Shown one piece after another: positions 51,997 through 61,711 of a stretch of DNA of 64,000 bases. The position numbers and the translations under genes were made by a program. This stretch comes from Chloroflexi bacterium GWB2_49_20. Lineage in GTDB: Bacteria > Chloroflexota > Anaerolineae > Anaerolineales > Villigracilaceae. The stretch covers positions 1 through 64,000 of the forward strand of contig MGMF01000021.1 in NCBI GenBank assembly GCA_001796335.1, given 5' to 3'. The notes under the pieces were generated by a model that made no database searches, was not told where the DNA came from, and saw nothing but the letters and a program-made list of their open reading frames with translations. How positions within the stretch are numbered: position 1 is the stretch's first letter; every line of letters starts with the position of its first letter.

Positions 51997-53439
51997 ATGC
52001 AAAAAATCCCAAGTGAAAATTTGGAAATAGATCGCAAAGCTCGTGTCTATATGCCATATGAAGATCCGGCATTAAGGCCACCAACAGAACGGGTGTGCGA
52101 TTTTGGCGATGTAGTTGTTCCGCTAGACTCAAATCGTGCCATGCTGGAGGCTTCACGATGTATTCATTGCCCTGATCCTGCCCCCTGCATGTTGGCATGT
52201 CCCACACATAATGACATTCCATCAGCGATGTGGCTTATTGAACAGGGTAGATATATCGAATCAGCCCTTCTTTATCGCCAAACAAGCTCTTTGCCAGAAA
52301 TTTGTTCGAGAGTTTGTCCTCACGAACAACTTTGCCAAGGATCTTGCGTATTAAACAAAACCCACGAACCGGTTTTGTGTGGACCCCTTGAAACTTTTGT
52401 GACGTGCTATGAACGAAAAACACAGGGAGTATCGATCCCTGTCGGTTCGCCAACAGGCAAGAAAGTGGCAATGGTTGGAGCCGGTCCTGCAAGCTTGGGT
52501 TGTGCTGATTATTTATTAAAGCAAGGACATCAAGTTACTATCTTTGATTCAAAGCCTGCTCCAGGTGGTTTGCTAGTCTATGGTATTCCAAATTTCAAAC
52601 TTGCCAAGGAAGTGGTTTTCTGCCGTTGGGAAGATTATGAACAGGCGGGTGCTCAATTTGTTGGCAACACATATATTGGGAGAGATAAGGCAATCGATGA
52701 TTTGTTCCATAAAGATGGTTTTGATGCGGTGTTTGTAGGAGTTGGAACCGGAATTGATGCAAAAATGGAGATTCCCGGGGAAGACTTGCCTGGAGTATAC
52801 GAAGGAACTGACTTCTTGATGCGGGCAAATACAGAAATCGATTTGCTTCCCGAAGATAAGCGTGAACGTCCTCAGATCGGAAAACGCGTAGCCGTGATCG
52901 GTGGCGGTGATACTGCATCGGATTGTTTGCGCACAGCTTTGCGGATGGGCGCCGACCAGGTTACCTGTATATATCGACGTACCGAGAAAGAAATGCCAGG
53001 CGGAGCTAAAGACCGTAAAATGGCAAAAGAAGAAGGAGCACAATACCATTTTCTAACACAACCCGTGAAATTCATCGCCGGTGATGATGGGCGGTTGGCG
53101 GCTATAGAATGCATTGAGATGCAGTTGGGGGAACCAGATGCCAAGGGGCGAAGAAAACCTGTCCCTGTTGAAGGTTCAAATTTTTCTGTTGCGGTGGATA
53201 CTGCGATCAAAGCTTTGGGGTATTGGCCCGATCCAATTATTGGGAAATCTACACCGGGGCTTGAAACCCACGATTGGGGTTTAATCTCAGTTGTTGATAG
53301 AGAAACAGGCGCAACAACCCGCGAAGGTGTTTTCGCAGGTGGAGATGATGTTACTGGTCCAGATCTGGTTGTAACCGCCATGGTTGCAGGTCACAAAGCT
53401 GCTTTGGCTATTGATGAATATTTGAAGAAATCCAATTAA
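51997..53439 (+). CDS. GltD-like FAD/NAD(P)-dependent oxidoreductase
   Basis: A 480-residue protein of the glutamate synthase small-subunit/NfnB/dihydropyrimidine dehydrogenase-like family. N-terminal Cys motifs (C-I-H-C-P-D-P-A-P-C-M-L-A-C-P, C-S-R-V-C-P-H-E-Q-L-C-Q-G-S-C) bind two [4Fe-4S] clusters. G-A-G-P-A-S-L-G-C-A-D-Y-L binds FAD, and V-I-G-G-G-D-T-A-S-D-C binds NAD(P)H. No gltB is adjacent, so it may serve another partner such as a ferredoxin-linked transhydrogenase or sulfide-type enzyme. Confidence 0.85.
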   Translation: MQKIPSENLEIDRKARVYMPYEDPALRPPTERVCDFGDVVVPLDSNRAMLEASRCIHCPDPAPCMLACPTHNDIPSAMWLIEQGRYIESALLYRQTSSLPEICSRVCPHEQLCQGSCVLNKTHEPVLCGPLETFVTCYERKTQGVSIPVGSPTGKKVAMVGAGPASLGCADYLLKQGHQVTIFDSKPAPGGLLVYGIPNFKLAKEVVFCRWEDYEQAGAQFVGNTYIGRDKAIDDLFHKDGFDAVFVGVGTGIDAKMEIPGEDLPGVYEGTDFLMRANTEIDLLPEDKRERPQIGKRVAVIGGGDTASDCLRTALRMGADQVTCIYRRTEKEMPGGAKDRKMAKEEGAQYHFLTQPVKFIAGDDGRLAAIECIEMQLGEPDAKGRRKPVPVEGSNFSVAVDTAIKALGYWPDPIIGKSTPGLETHDWGLISVVDRETGATTREGVFAGGDDVTGPDLVVTAMVAGHKAALAIDEYLKKSN

Positions 53440-53456
53440 AGTTTCTTAAATCTTTT

Positions 53457-53516
53457 AAGCCTGTAGTTAGTGCGCAGGTCCAGAAACCTGCGCACTAACT
53501 ACAGGCTTTTTCTTTT
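53457..53516 (+). terminator. strong intrinsic terminator with 23-bp perfect stem
   Basis: The arms 53457-53479 and 53486-53508 are perfectly complementary over 23 bp, with a 6-base loop CCAGAA, followed by TTTCTTTT. This is an unusually long perfect hairpin, 18 bases after the oxidoreductase stop. Confidence 0.85.
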
Positions 53517-53551
53517 AAGTTAAGCTGGTTTAGGAAGGGTATAATCAAAAT

Positions 53552-54823
53552 ATGTTTTCTCGCATAATGAGTAGATTAGAAATTTTGGTTTTTGCCCTGA
53601 CGATAAGTGTGCTTTTCAGCGGAAGTACATTAATAGTTGCTGATCAAACGGAGCGGGTTAGAGTATATACGCGTGTGGTGGAATTTGATTATTTCGAGTG
53701 GACGGTTAATGCGATTGGTGTTAAGTTGGTTCAAGCAACCCTCCACACACCGAACTATTATGACGAATACAACCAGCATCAAATCGTTCTAGATTACCTT
53801 AAATTGACAGACGAAATTATTCAACAAGAATATCAACTTAAAATAATTTTTAGTGATCCGAATATACAGAATCCAGATTCAGTTTCTAAAGCGCAACAAG
53901 CTCATTTAAATCAACTATACGAGTCCCAGCGGAAGCTCGCTTCGACAGCAGAGGCCGTTCTTGAACAACAGATTAGTGAAATATTGAGGGAGCAAGGGTT
54001 AACCGAAATTGTGTTGCCTATCCCTCCGGTTTTGTTTCATATTACCCCATTGCCATATAATTTAATTATTTCCCCGCGTAATAATATCCAGCAAGAGGAA
54101 AGTATTTCACTTGTCCCTGATCTGCCAGTAAATATCCAGGTTGATCTCGAAAATAAAATTGATAAAGCGTTAAATGTTTCGTCATTGGTAGTGCCGGTTG
54201 GAGGTATTGGTTCATATCCGACCATGATCGAGCGGAGTACGTCATTAAATTGGTTATCTAGCACAATCGCTCACGAATGGATCCATAATTGGCTGGAATT
54301 ACGACCGTTAGGAAAAAGTTACGAAATAACAAACGAATTAAGAACAATGAATGAAACCACGGCTTCAATTGCAGGCGATGAAATTGGTAGGTTATTCATT
54401 CAGAAATTCTACCCGGAATTGCTAACGAAAGAAAATGGAAATATTTCGGTCAATTTTCCATCCAGCCGCCCCGATCCGAATGACCTCCCGAGGCTTCAAT
54501 TCGATTTTCGTGCTGAAATGCACAAAACTCGCATTAGTGTCGATGATCAATTAGCAAAAGGGAAGGTAGATGAGGCTGAAAGCTATATGGAATCGCGGCG
54601 ACAGGTATTTTGGGATAATGGTTATGCAATTAGGAAATTAAACCAGGCATATTTTGCATTTTACGGTGCATATGCAGATTTGCCCGGTGGAGCTGCAGGC
54701 GAAGATCCTGTAGGTCCTGCAGTACGCGCTTTGCGAGCTCAAAGTCCGACCCTTGTTGTTTTTTTAAAGAAAATATCTCAAATGACTACATTTGATGAAT
54801 TAAAAGCAGCAGTCTCAAAATGA
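53552..54823 (+). CDS. membrane-associated putative HExxH metalloprotease
   Basis: A 423-residue protein with an N-terminal signal/anchor helix (about residues 10-30) and a mostly extracytoplasmic body. H241-E-W-I-H245 in S-T-I-A-H-E-W-I-H-N-W-L-E is a gluzincin-type zinc site; M-N-E-T-T-A-S-I-A-G-D-E-I-G, about 25 residues later, could give the Glu ligand. I do not recognise the family. Its stop overlaps the start of the DsbA-cyclophilin gene (ATGA), which suggests joint work on exported proteins. Confidence 0.68.
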   Translation: MFSRIMSRLEILVFALTISVLFSGSTLIVADQTERVRVYTRVVEFDYFEWTVNAIGVKLVQATLHTPNYYDEYNQHQIVLDYLKLTDEIIQQEYQLKIIFSDPNIQNPDSVSKAQQAHLNQLYESQRKLASTAEAVLEQQISEILREQGLTEIVLPIPPVLFHITPLPYNLIISPRNNIQQEESISLVPDLPVNIQVDLENKIDKALNVSSLVVPVGGIGSYPTMIERSTSLNWLSSTIAHEWIHNWLELRPLGKSYEITNELRTMNETTASIAGDEIGRLFIQKFYPELLTKENGNISVNFPSSRPDPNDLPRLQFDFRAEMHKTRISVDDQLAKGKVDEAESYMESRRQVFWDNGYAIRKLNQAYFAFYGAYADLPGGAAGEDPVGPAVRALRAQSPTLVVFLKKISQMTTFDELKAAVSK

Positions 54824-56106
54824 GATTGCTTTTTTCAAAGGAAATGGCGTTGGAAATATTTAGAATCCGGAGATATTTTTGGCGTTATTGGGTAGCAACC
54901 CTGGTTTTAATGGGCGCATGTTCAGGCATCCCAGTTGTACCCCAACCCCCTGTTTTGGAAACCGCTACCGAATCTGCTATCATGCCAACAGCCACAAATA
55001 TACCGGTATGCAAGAGCATCCCGATTGCTCCAACCTCTGGACCTGAAGAAGTATCCATATTCCCTGTGGTTAGCGGAAGCGAGCATGTAAAGGGGTCGAT
55101 GGATGCAGCGGTGACCATTATTGAATATGGAGACTTTCAGTGTCCTGGTTGTGCTTCCCTTGCACCAGTATTGGCAAAATTGGAAGAAACATTTTCAAGC
55201 GAACTTCGTGTAGTTTTTAGACAACTTCCTCTTTATGATATCCATGATAAAACTTTGTTAGCTGCACAGGCAGCTGAAGCGGCAAGCGATGAAGGCAAAT
55301 TTTGGGAAATGCATGATCTATTATATGGAAAATATGAACAATGGGTTTCCATGAACCAGGATGATTTTAATCGCTGGTTACTTGAACAGGCAGAAAACAT
55401 AGGATTGGGGGCAGCAGAATTTAAGAAAAAAATTAATAGTCAAGAGATAATTGATAGAGTGGAAAATGACTTGGAACAAGCATTGAGTATTGGGTTACGG
55501 ACGACACCATTTCTTTTGATTAATGGTCAAATATATAATGGGCCGCGCGATTACAACAGTCTGGAGAAAATATTGCGTTTAATTGCATTAGGCAAGCGCC
55601 AGTTCACAACTTGCCCGGAAATGTCAATTGACCCACTAAAACAATATATTGCTACACTTCACACCGAAAAAGGTGATATCACCATCCAGCTATATGCGGA
55701 TAATGCTCCCTTGACTGTCAACTCATTCATTTTTTTGGCTCACAATGGATGGTATGATAACATACCTTTTCACCTGGTAATCCCTGGATATGTAGCACAA
55801 ACAGGCGACCCAAGTGGAACTGGATTGGGGGGGCCTGGGTACCTATACGATAATGAGTCTAATGGAAATTTGAGTTTTGACCGGCCAGGAGTGGTTGCGA
55901 TGGCAAACTCGGGGATGAACACTAATGGTGGTCAATTCTTTATTACCTATACCCCACAAAGCGATTTCAATGGTCGTTTTACGATTTTTGGGCAAGTTAT
56001 TGACGGAATGGACGTACTTGCTCAATTGACTCCCAGAAATTCAGAAGTTGATAACAACCCTCCTGCTGGAGATTTGTTGATCAGTGTGGAAGTTGTCGAA
56101 AAATAA
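54820..56106 (+). CDS. lipoprotein-like DsbA-thioredoxin/cyclophilin fusion
   Basis: A 428-residue exported protein; an in-frame ATG at 54844 with AAAGGA upstream is an alternative start. A hydrophobic N-terminus with M-G-A-C suggests a lipobox. A DsbA-like domain (about residues 90-265) holds the C108-P-G-C111 redox site in F-Q-C-P-G-C. A cyclophilin domain (about 285-428) has G-G-Q-F-F-I-T and F-G-Q-V-I-D-G-M. At F-H-L-V-I-P-G the catalytic Arg of F-H-R-x-I-P-G is Leu, so prolyl isomerase activity may be weak. It is probably an envelope folding factor. Confidence 0.85.
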   Translation: MRLLFSKEMALEIFRIRRYFWRYWVATLVLMGACSGIPVVPQPPVLETATESAIMPTATNIPVCKSIPIAPTSGPEEVSIFPVVSGSEHVKGSMDAAVTIIEYGDFQCPGCASLAPVLAKLEETFSSELRVVFRQLPLYDIHDKTLLAAQAAEAASDEGKFWEMHDLLYGKYEQWVSMNQDDFNRWLLEQAENIGLGAAEFKKKINSQEIIDRVENDLEQALSIGLRTTPFLLINGQIYNGPRDYNSLEKILRLIALGKRQFTTCPEMSIDPLKQYIATLHTEKGDITIQLYADNAPLTVNSFIFLAHNGWYDNIPFHLVIPGYVAQTGDPSGTGLGGPGYLYDNESNGNLSFDRPGVVAMANSGMNTNGGQFFITYTPQSDFNGRFTIFGQVIDGMDVLAQLTPRNSEVDNNPPAGDLLISVEVVEK

Positions 56107-56134
56107 TTAGTTTATTCAAAATAACGATTATATT

Positions 56135-57370
56135 ATGCAACCTAATCGATCTTCGCAATGGTCACCCATTTTATTAGCCTTGTTCAGCGGATTAATGGCT
56201 TTATTGTTTTTTATTTTTGCAGGCGTTCTGCTTATTGCAGGTTGTTTAGAACTATTCGGGATTATGCCAAAGACATTTCAAAATATCTCACCAGGCCAAC
56301 CATTCTTTCTGGCTTTAAGTCTAATCACAGGAGGATCGTTGCTTTTGCCGATGGGGTATTACAATATAAGGAAATTGCTAGGTAAAGCCAACGAATATTT
56401 TGAAATAAGAAAATTACCAGGATGGGGAGTATTATTTATTACAATCATCTGGTTTCTAATCGTTCTGAGTGGTGATTGGCTGGTCAATCTTGGAGCCACC
56501 TGGGGGTGGTTGGTTGAATTGCCAATCTATCTTTTGGCAGTGAGTATCCCTATTTACATGTTTTTGCAGATAGGTTTGAGAGGTATCCCTTTAGGGTCAA
56601 AGCTACGCTCATGGAGCATATTTGGCCTTGGCCTGGTTCTAGGTCCTATTCTTATCCTTATTAGTGAAATTACTATTGTTATCCTTTCGGTCTTTGCAGG
56701 CATTATATATTTTACAAATAACCCAACATTGAACCAAGAATTATTGGCTTTCTCCAATCAGCTTTCAAGCATTAATACAATAAATCAAGTTCAGGAGCTC
56801 CTAACACCCTACCTGACAAATCCATGGGTCATTGTGATCGTATTATCATTCGTGTCCGCGATCGTTCCGATGTTTGAAGAGTTCCTTAAACCTGCAGGTA
56901 TATGGTTTGCAGTGAACAAGAAAATGCTACCCCGTGACGGATTTGCGATGGGGATTTTGAGTGGGGCAGGGTATGCCTTATTTGAGACGCTCAATACAGC
57001 TGGAAATGTGGGAGATGGCTGGGGCATGCTTTTACTGGGTCGCGCCGGGACGGATTTGCTGCATATCTTTAATACAGGTCTGATGGGATGGGCTTTGGTT
57101 TCAGCTTGGAACTTAAAAGGCGGCCTCAAATTACTCGGTATATATTTTCTTACCATTACCATCCATGGACTTTGGAATGGTTTTAGTGTTACCGTCGGTT
57201 TTAGCAGCCTTATAAACGAATTTGATATTAAAAATTCCTGGTTGGGAGGTCTCAGTGTTGTGGGTGTGATCGGGTTAGCCTTTCTATCTGTTCTAATGTT
57301 AATTACATTATGTGTGATGAATCATAAAATGCAATACGTCCCGGTTGATAAAAGTCAAATTGAAGTATAA
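56135..57370 (+). CDS. PrsW-family intramembrane glutamic protease
   Basis: A 411-residue protein with about nine membrane helices. P-M-F-E-E-F-L-K-P-A supplies the E-E-x-x-K site of PrsW. F-E-T-L, L-L-H-I-F-N-T-G-L-M-G and I-H-G-L-W-N-G hold the conserved Glu and His residues. PrsW cleaves anti-sigma factors in Bacillus; no anti-sigma gene is adjacent here. It lies 28 bases after the DsbA-cyclophilin gene. Confidence 0.85.
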   Translation: MQPNRSSQWSPILLALFSGLMALLFFIFAGVLLIAGCLELFGIMPKTFQNISPGQPFFLALSLITGGSLLLPMGYYNIRKLLGKANEYFEIRKLPGWGVLFITIIWFLIVLSGDWLVNLGATWGWLVELPIYLLAVSIPIYMFLQIGLRGIPLGSKLRSWSIFGLGLVLGPILILISEITIVILSVFAGIIYFTNNPTLNQELLAFSNQLSSINTINQVQELLTPYLTNPWVIVIVLSFVSAIVPMFEEFLKPAGIWFAVNKKMLPRDGFAMGILSGAGYALFETLNTAGNVGDGWGMLLLGRAGTDLLHIFNTGLMGWALVSAWNLKGGLKLLGIYFLTITIHGLWNGFSVTVGFSSLINEFDIKNSWLGGLSVVGVIGLAFLSVLMLITLCVMNHKMQYVPVDKSQIEV

Positions 57371-57410
57371 TCGCCCAGAATTTTTATTAAATGTTACAAA
57401 GGAAAAAAAC

Positions 57411-58079
57411 ATGGAAATAATCTTAAAATTTGTGGATATTTTTATTCATCTGGATTTATACCTGAGCGAAATTATTTCAAATTATGGAATTTGGACTTAC
57501 GCCATTCTCTTTCTGGTTATATTCATGGAAACAGGGTTTGTCGTGACACCGTTTTTGCCTGGAGACTCACTTCTTTTCGCTGCAGGAACCTTTGCAGCAC
57601 TTGGCTCATTGGATCTCTACTTATTGGCAGGCCTGCTAATGGTGGCTGCTGTTGCTGGTGACACGGCTAATTATTGGATAGGGCATAAGCTTGGCGATAA
57701 GGTATATTCGAGCGAAATTAAATGGATCAAAAAAGAATATATTGATCGTACTCAGGCTTTCTTTAAGAAACACGGCGGGAAAACCATTTTTCTAGCCCGT
57801 TTTGTACCCATTATTCGTACATTTGCTCCATTCGTTGCGGGTGTTGGAAAAATGTCCTACGGTTATTTTATCTCCTATAATCTTATAGGCGGTATCACAT
57901 GGGTTGCTCTTTTCACTTTTGCGGGATATTTCTTTGGTAATATCCCCTTTATTAAACATAATTTTTCCTTGGTAATTCTGGCAATTATTCTGATATCTCT
58001 TATTCCAGCGTTGATTGAAACTTGGAAGGCTTATCGAGAGAAACAGGATAACAAGGGAATAATAAAAGAAATCATCTAA
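57411..58079 (+). CDS. DedA-family membrane protein
   Basis: A 222-residue protein from ATG 57411 with AAAGGA upstream; the longer frame overlaps the PrsW gene. The family motifs are E-T-G-F-V-V-T-P-F-L-P-G-D-S-L-L-F, G-D-T-A-N-Y-W-I-G, F-F-K-K-H-G-G-K-T-I-F-L-A-R-F-V-P-I-I-R-T-F-A-P-F-V-A-G. DedA proteins are lipid scramblase/flippase-like and help recycle carrier lipids. Confidence 0.9.
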   Translation: MEIILKFVDIFIHLDLYLSEIISNYGIWTYAILFLVIFMETGFVVTPFLPGDSLLFAAGTFAALGSLDLYLLAGLLMVAAVAGDTANYWIGHKLGDKVYSSEIKWIKKEYIDRTQAFFKKHGGKTIFLARFVPIIRTFAPFVAGVGKMSYGYFISYNLIGGITWVALFTFAGYFFGNIPFIKHNFSLVILAIILISLIPALIETWKAYREKQDNKGIIKEII

Positions 58080-58122
58080 ATTTTAGTTCAATTAGTTTTC
58101 ACGAAAGGATAATAAACCTCAT

Positions 58123-59124
58123 ATGCGCCGAATTCTATTCTTTATAATTCTCCTGGCTGGGCTGACATTAACTGCCTGCCAACCTGTCACACCTCGGGTG
58201 ACAGATCAACCCAGTACAAACAATGCCCCGACAACAGAACCCGAGATCATGGGACCTGTCACAGTCCGAATCGCCGTCTTACCTTTGATCGATACATTAC
58301 CGATGTACGTAGCTGAACAGGAAGGGACGTTTGCAAGCCATGGCATAAAGGTGGAGTTCATACCTGTTGCCTCAGCGCCAGAACGCGATCAAATTCTACA
58401 AGCTGGTCAGGCGGATGCTACTGTAAACGAGATTCTTTCTGACATGTTCTTTAATAGAAATGATGTGCAAATGCAGGTTGTACGATACGCGCTCATGGCA
58501 TCTCCTAATTCTGCACATTTCTTTATATTGGCTTCAACGCAATCAGGTATTACTTCTGTGGAAGGTTTGAAGGGCGTTGAGATAGGCATCTCACAAGGCA
58601 CAATCATTGAATATGTCACAGATCGTTTATTACAGGCACAGGGTTTTACTTCAGACGAAATAAAAACCGTGGCAGTTCCTAAAATGTCTGATCGGATGTC
58701 TCTGCTGGCATCAGGCGAACTTAAGGCAGGAGTATTACCCGATCCTTTGGCGGCCTTGTCCGTTCAGCAGGGCACGGTCATTGTTCTGGATGATATTCAA
58801 TATCCCACTTATGGAGCGAGTGTAATTTCATTCAGAAAAAGCTTCATCGATCAAAACCCTGAAACGGTTAAAGGATTTTTGGCTGCTATTGAAGAAGCTG
58901 CTGCGATGGTTAATTCAGATCCGGCAAAGTTTGCCAATCTTCTGAGCGACAAACAATTGGTTCCACCTCCGTTATTGGGAACTTATGTGATGCCCATATT
59001 CCCAACTGCAGGAATTACAAGCGAGGCAGAGTGGAATGATGTCCTTTCTTGGGCAAAGGAAAAGGGTTTGCTGACGAGTGATATTTCGTATGCCGATTCG
59101 GTAAACCCTGCATTCCTGCCTTGA
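58123..59124 (+). CDS. NMT1/SsuA-like ABC substrate-binding lipoprotein
   Basis: A 333-residue solute-binding protein with lipobox L-T-A-C near residue 19. The mature part follows the NMT1/THI5/SsuA fold (I-A-V-L-P-L-I-D-T-L-P-M-Y-V-A-E-Q-E-G; G-Q-A-D-A-T-V-N-E; L-K-G-V-E-I-G-I-S-Q-G-T). It starts the ABC cluster with ATPase and permease. The ligand could be a thiamin precursor, sulfonate or related small molecule and cannot be chosen from sequence; no TPP riboswitch is visible in the 43-base gap. Confidence 0.85.
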   Translation: MRRILFFIILLAGLTLTACQPVTPRVTDQPSTNNAPTTEPEIMGPVTVRIAVLPLIDTLPMYVAEQEGTFASHGIKVEFIPVASAPERDQILQAGQADATVNEILSDMFFNRNDVQMQVVRYALMASPNSAHFFILASTQSGITSVEGLKGVEIGISQGTIIEYVTDRLLQAQGFTSDEIKTVAVPKMSDRMSLLASGELKAGVLPDPLAALSVQQGTVIVLDDIQYPTYGASVISFRKSFIDQNPETVKGFLAAIEEAAAMVNSDPAKFANLLSDKQLVPPPLLGTYVMPIFPTAGITSEAEWNDVLSWAKEKGLLTSDISYADSVNPAFLP

Positions 59125-59172
59125 TGTTCTAAATCCGGGTGGAGGGCAATCCTTCTACCTGGTAAATATTAA

Positions 59173-59937
59173 ATGATACAAGTTGATAATATAACTGTTA
59201 CATACCCTTCAAGCTGTGTTTCCGTCTTTAGAAAATTTAGCTGGGAAGTACAAAAAGCAGAAGCTTGGGCTGTACTTGGCCCTTCTGGCTGCGGGAAAAC
59301 CACCCTGCTTTATTTGCTGGCGGGATTGCTCAAGCCTGTTGATGGCTCTATTCTGATTGACAAAGAACCAATTTTGCGCCCACGTCCCAAAAGTGGACTG
59401 ATCTTGCAAGAGTACGGTCTACTTCCCTGGGCAACTGTCCGGCAAAATTGTGAACTGGGTATGAAAATACGGAACTATTACGGTGCTGACGGGGTCCATG
59501 CGCCTAGTGAAAACCTATCCACGAGAGGTGAAAAAAATTGGATAGAAGAACTTGGTTTGGACAGCTTTGCAGATAAATACCCTGCACAATTATCGGGTGG
59601 ACAGCGTCAGCGTACAGCAATTGCACGGACTTTGAATCTCCAGCCCGATCTACTCTTGATGGATGAGCCTTTTTCTTCGTTGGATGTCTATACTCGGGAA
59701 AATTTACAAGATTTGACTATCTCGCTGGTTGCCGAGAATGGATTAACTCTTGTTCTGGTTACTCACTCGATTGAAGAAGCTGTATTACTGGGAAGAAAGA
59801 TCATATTGCTGGGTAACCCGCCGAATGTGAATGCAGTTATTGTTGATAATCCGGATGCTGAACGTAAAAATTATCGAAACTCTTCTGCCTACACAAAATT
59901 ATGCCGAAAATTGCGAACCAAGCTGGGAGCGTCCTGA
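59173..59937 (+). CDS. SsuB/TauB-type ABC transporter ATPase
   Basis: A 254-residue ATPase: Walker A L-G-P-S-G-C-G-K-T-T-L-L, signature L-S-G-G-Q-R-Q-R-T-A-I-A-R-T-L, Walker B L-L-M-D-E-P-F-S-S-L-D, and the switch His in V-T-H-S-I-E-E-A. It energises uptake with the permease that follows at once. Confidence 0.92.
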   Translation: MIQVDNITVTYPSSCVSVFRKFSWEVQKAEAWAVLGPSGCGKTTLLYLLAGLLKPVDGSILIDKEPILRPRPKSGLILQEYGLLPWATVRQNCELGMKIRNYYGADGVHAPSENLSTRGEKNWIEELGLDSFADKYPAQLSGGQRQRTAIARTLNLQPDLLLMDEPFSSLDVYTRENLQDLTISLVAENGLTLVLVTHSIEEAVLLGRKIILLGNPPNVNAVIVDNPDAERKNYRNSSAYTKLCRKLRTKLGAS

Positions 59938-59939
59938 GC

Positions 59940-60683
59940 ATGCAGCGCAAAGGGCTCGTTTTTACAACTCTAGCAGTGGGGGTCACTTGGCAGGCTGCTG
60001 CCTTGATCATAAAGCGTCCAATTCTCCCTGGGCCTATTGATGTTTTAACTGCATTTATGGCTGAATTGATCTATGGCAAGCTCGGTACACATTTTTTGGC
60101 AAGTTTTTGGCGTGTGATAGCTGGAATGGGATTAGCGATATTGACTGCGTCACCTGCTGGGCTGCTCCTGGGACAATCAAAAAAATTTAATCAAATTTTA
60201 TCCCCCCTGATTTATTTGCTTTACCCGATCCCAAAGGTTGTATTTGTACCTATTATCATGTTATTCTTTGGAATCGGGGATCTGGCAAAAATAATTATTA
60301 TCTTTATCATCCTCTTTTTCCAGATTTTGGTACTCGTGCGTGACCAGGCCACAAATATCAGACCAGAATTATTGAACAGCGTCCGCAGTCTGGGAGCAGG
60401 CCGAAGGGCATTGTTTCGATTTGTATATTTTCCAGCCACGCTACCTGCCATTCTTACTGCAGTACGGCAATCGGTTGGAACAGCAGTAGCTGTTTTATAT
60501 ATTGCAGAGTTGTTTGCCACCCAAAAGGGGCTTGGATACTATATTTACTTTCAAGGCAGTACTTTGTTTAATTACCCCGCCATGTATGCAGGGGTGGTTG
60601 CTATGAGCCTGTTGGGTTTAGGAATGTATTTTGGAATTGATTGGATTGAAAAAAGGATGTGTAAATGGTTGTTCGTCAACTGA
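59940..60683 (+). CDS. SsuC/TauC-type ABC transporter permease
   Basis: A 247-residue permease from ATG 59940; a start at 59901 would overlap the ATPase gene by 37 bases. It has about six membrane helices. The cytoplasmic E-A-A-like loop reads S-V-R-S-L-G-A-G-R-R-A-L-F-R-F-V-Y-F-P-A-T-L-P-A, with P-K-V-V-F-V-P-I-I-M-L-F-F-G-I-G earlier, both typical of BPD_transp_1 permeases. Confidence 0.9.
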   Translation: MQRKGLVFTTLAVGVTWQAAALIIKRPILPGPIDVLTAFMAELIYGKLGTHFLASFWRVIAGMGLAILTASPAGLLLGQSKKFNQILSPLIYLLYPIPKVVFVPIIMLFFGIGDLAKIIIIFIILFFQILVLVRDQATNIRPELLNSVRSLGAGRRALFRFVYFPATLPAILTAVRQSVGTAVAVLYIAELFATQKGLGYYIYFQGSTLFNYPAMYAGVVAMSLLGLGMYFGIDWIEKRMCKWLFVN

Positions 60684-60697
60684 ATAAAGCATATCCA

Positions 60698-61597
60698 CTA
60701 ATGGAAAAAGAGAATTCCGAACGAGAAAATTAAAGCATAAATCAGTGCCAAACGAGCAGTGCCTGCCAGGGTTTGATTAAGAGAACGACCTGCCAATTTG
60801 GTTAGATCTTGGAAAAGGTGGGCAGCTAGGGGAATGGAGAGCCATGTAAGCATGCTGCCTATGAAAGATTTATTAATAATTGAAAGGAATACGGGTGTTG
60901 CATAAGCCATTATGAGACATGCCAGGTATTCCAAACGGGTTCCATTAACACCCAATCGAACCGCCAGAGTTACTTTGCCTGATTCACGGTCAGTTTCGAT
61001 ATCACGTAAATTATTTACGACCAGGATATTTGTAATAAGTAATCCCATGGAAAATCCAGCCCAAATTACGGGAATACCAATGGAGTTTGCCTGAACAAAA
61101 TATGTTCCGCAAACTGCAGCAAACCCAAAAAAGATAAAGACAAAAAGGTCGCCGAGGGAATGGTATCCAAATGGGAACGGGCCACCCGTGTAAGCCAGAG
61201 CTGCAAGGATTGCGGAGATACCAATTAAGATTACAATCCAACCAGCTACCCAGGCAAGATACAATCCAAGTACTATTGAAGATCCGAACACTAATATCAT
61301 GCCGATACTTACCTGCCTGGATGTAAGTAAGCCAGCTTGGGTAACACGTAATGGACCCAGCCGGTGGCTTGTATCAGCGCCGCGTTGATAGTCGAACAAG
61401 TCATTGGCGAAATTGGCTCCAATTTGCAGTAGGAGGGAGATAAAGAGTGCGGCCAAGGCAGGTAGTAAATTAAATTTACCATCTCTATATGCGAATGCGC
61501 TACCGAGAAATGCTGAGGCTGCTGCAGCAGGTAGTGTTTTGGGCCTGGCGGCTAGAATCCACACCTGTACCTTGGTCAAACGGACTGATTCATTCAT
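60698..61597 (-). CDS. menA: 1,4-dihydroxy-2-naphthoate polyprenyltransferase
   Basis: A 299-residue UbiA-family enzyme that joins dihydroxynaphthoate to a polyprenyl chain in menaquinone synthesis. The first Asp-rich motif [15 protein letters not shown] is the MenA form. [23 protein letters not shown] is the second. About eight membrane helices are evident. Its presence supports a menaquinone pool for the ETF-linked membrane protein. Confidence 0.9.
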   Translation of the reverse strand: MNESVRLTKVQVWILAARPKTLPAAAASAFLGSAFAYRDGKFNLLPALAALFISLLLQIGANFANDLFDYQRGADTSHRLGPLRVTQAGLLTSRQVSIGMILVFGSSIVLGLYLAWVAGWIVILIGISAILAALAYTGGPFPFGYHSLGDLFVFIFFGFAAVCGTYFVQANSIGIPVIWAGFSMGLLITNILVVNNLRDIETDRESGKVTLAVRLGVNGTRLEYLACLIMAYATPVFLSIINKSFIGSMLTWLSIPLAAHLFQDLTKLAGRSLNQTLAGTARLALIYALIFSFGILFFH

Positions 61598-61711
61598 CGA
61601 TTTTCCTTAAAGAACATATATTTGGTAGCGGGGCATTTGTATGTAACTTTTTGCGTTTTAGAAGCATCCAATTGAACGACACAATGTATATTTATAAACC
61701 AGGAGATTGAA

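Noticed and set aside
58080-58122. TPP riboswitch before the NMT1/THI5-like ABC genes
   Set aside because: The gap is only 43 bases and lacks the CTGAGA and related thi-box motifs, so thiamin specificity is not supported.
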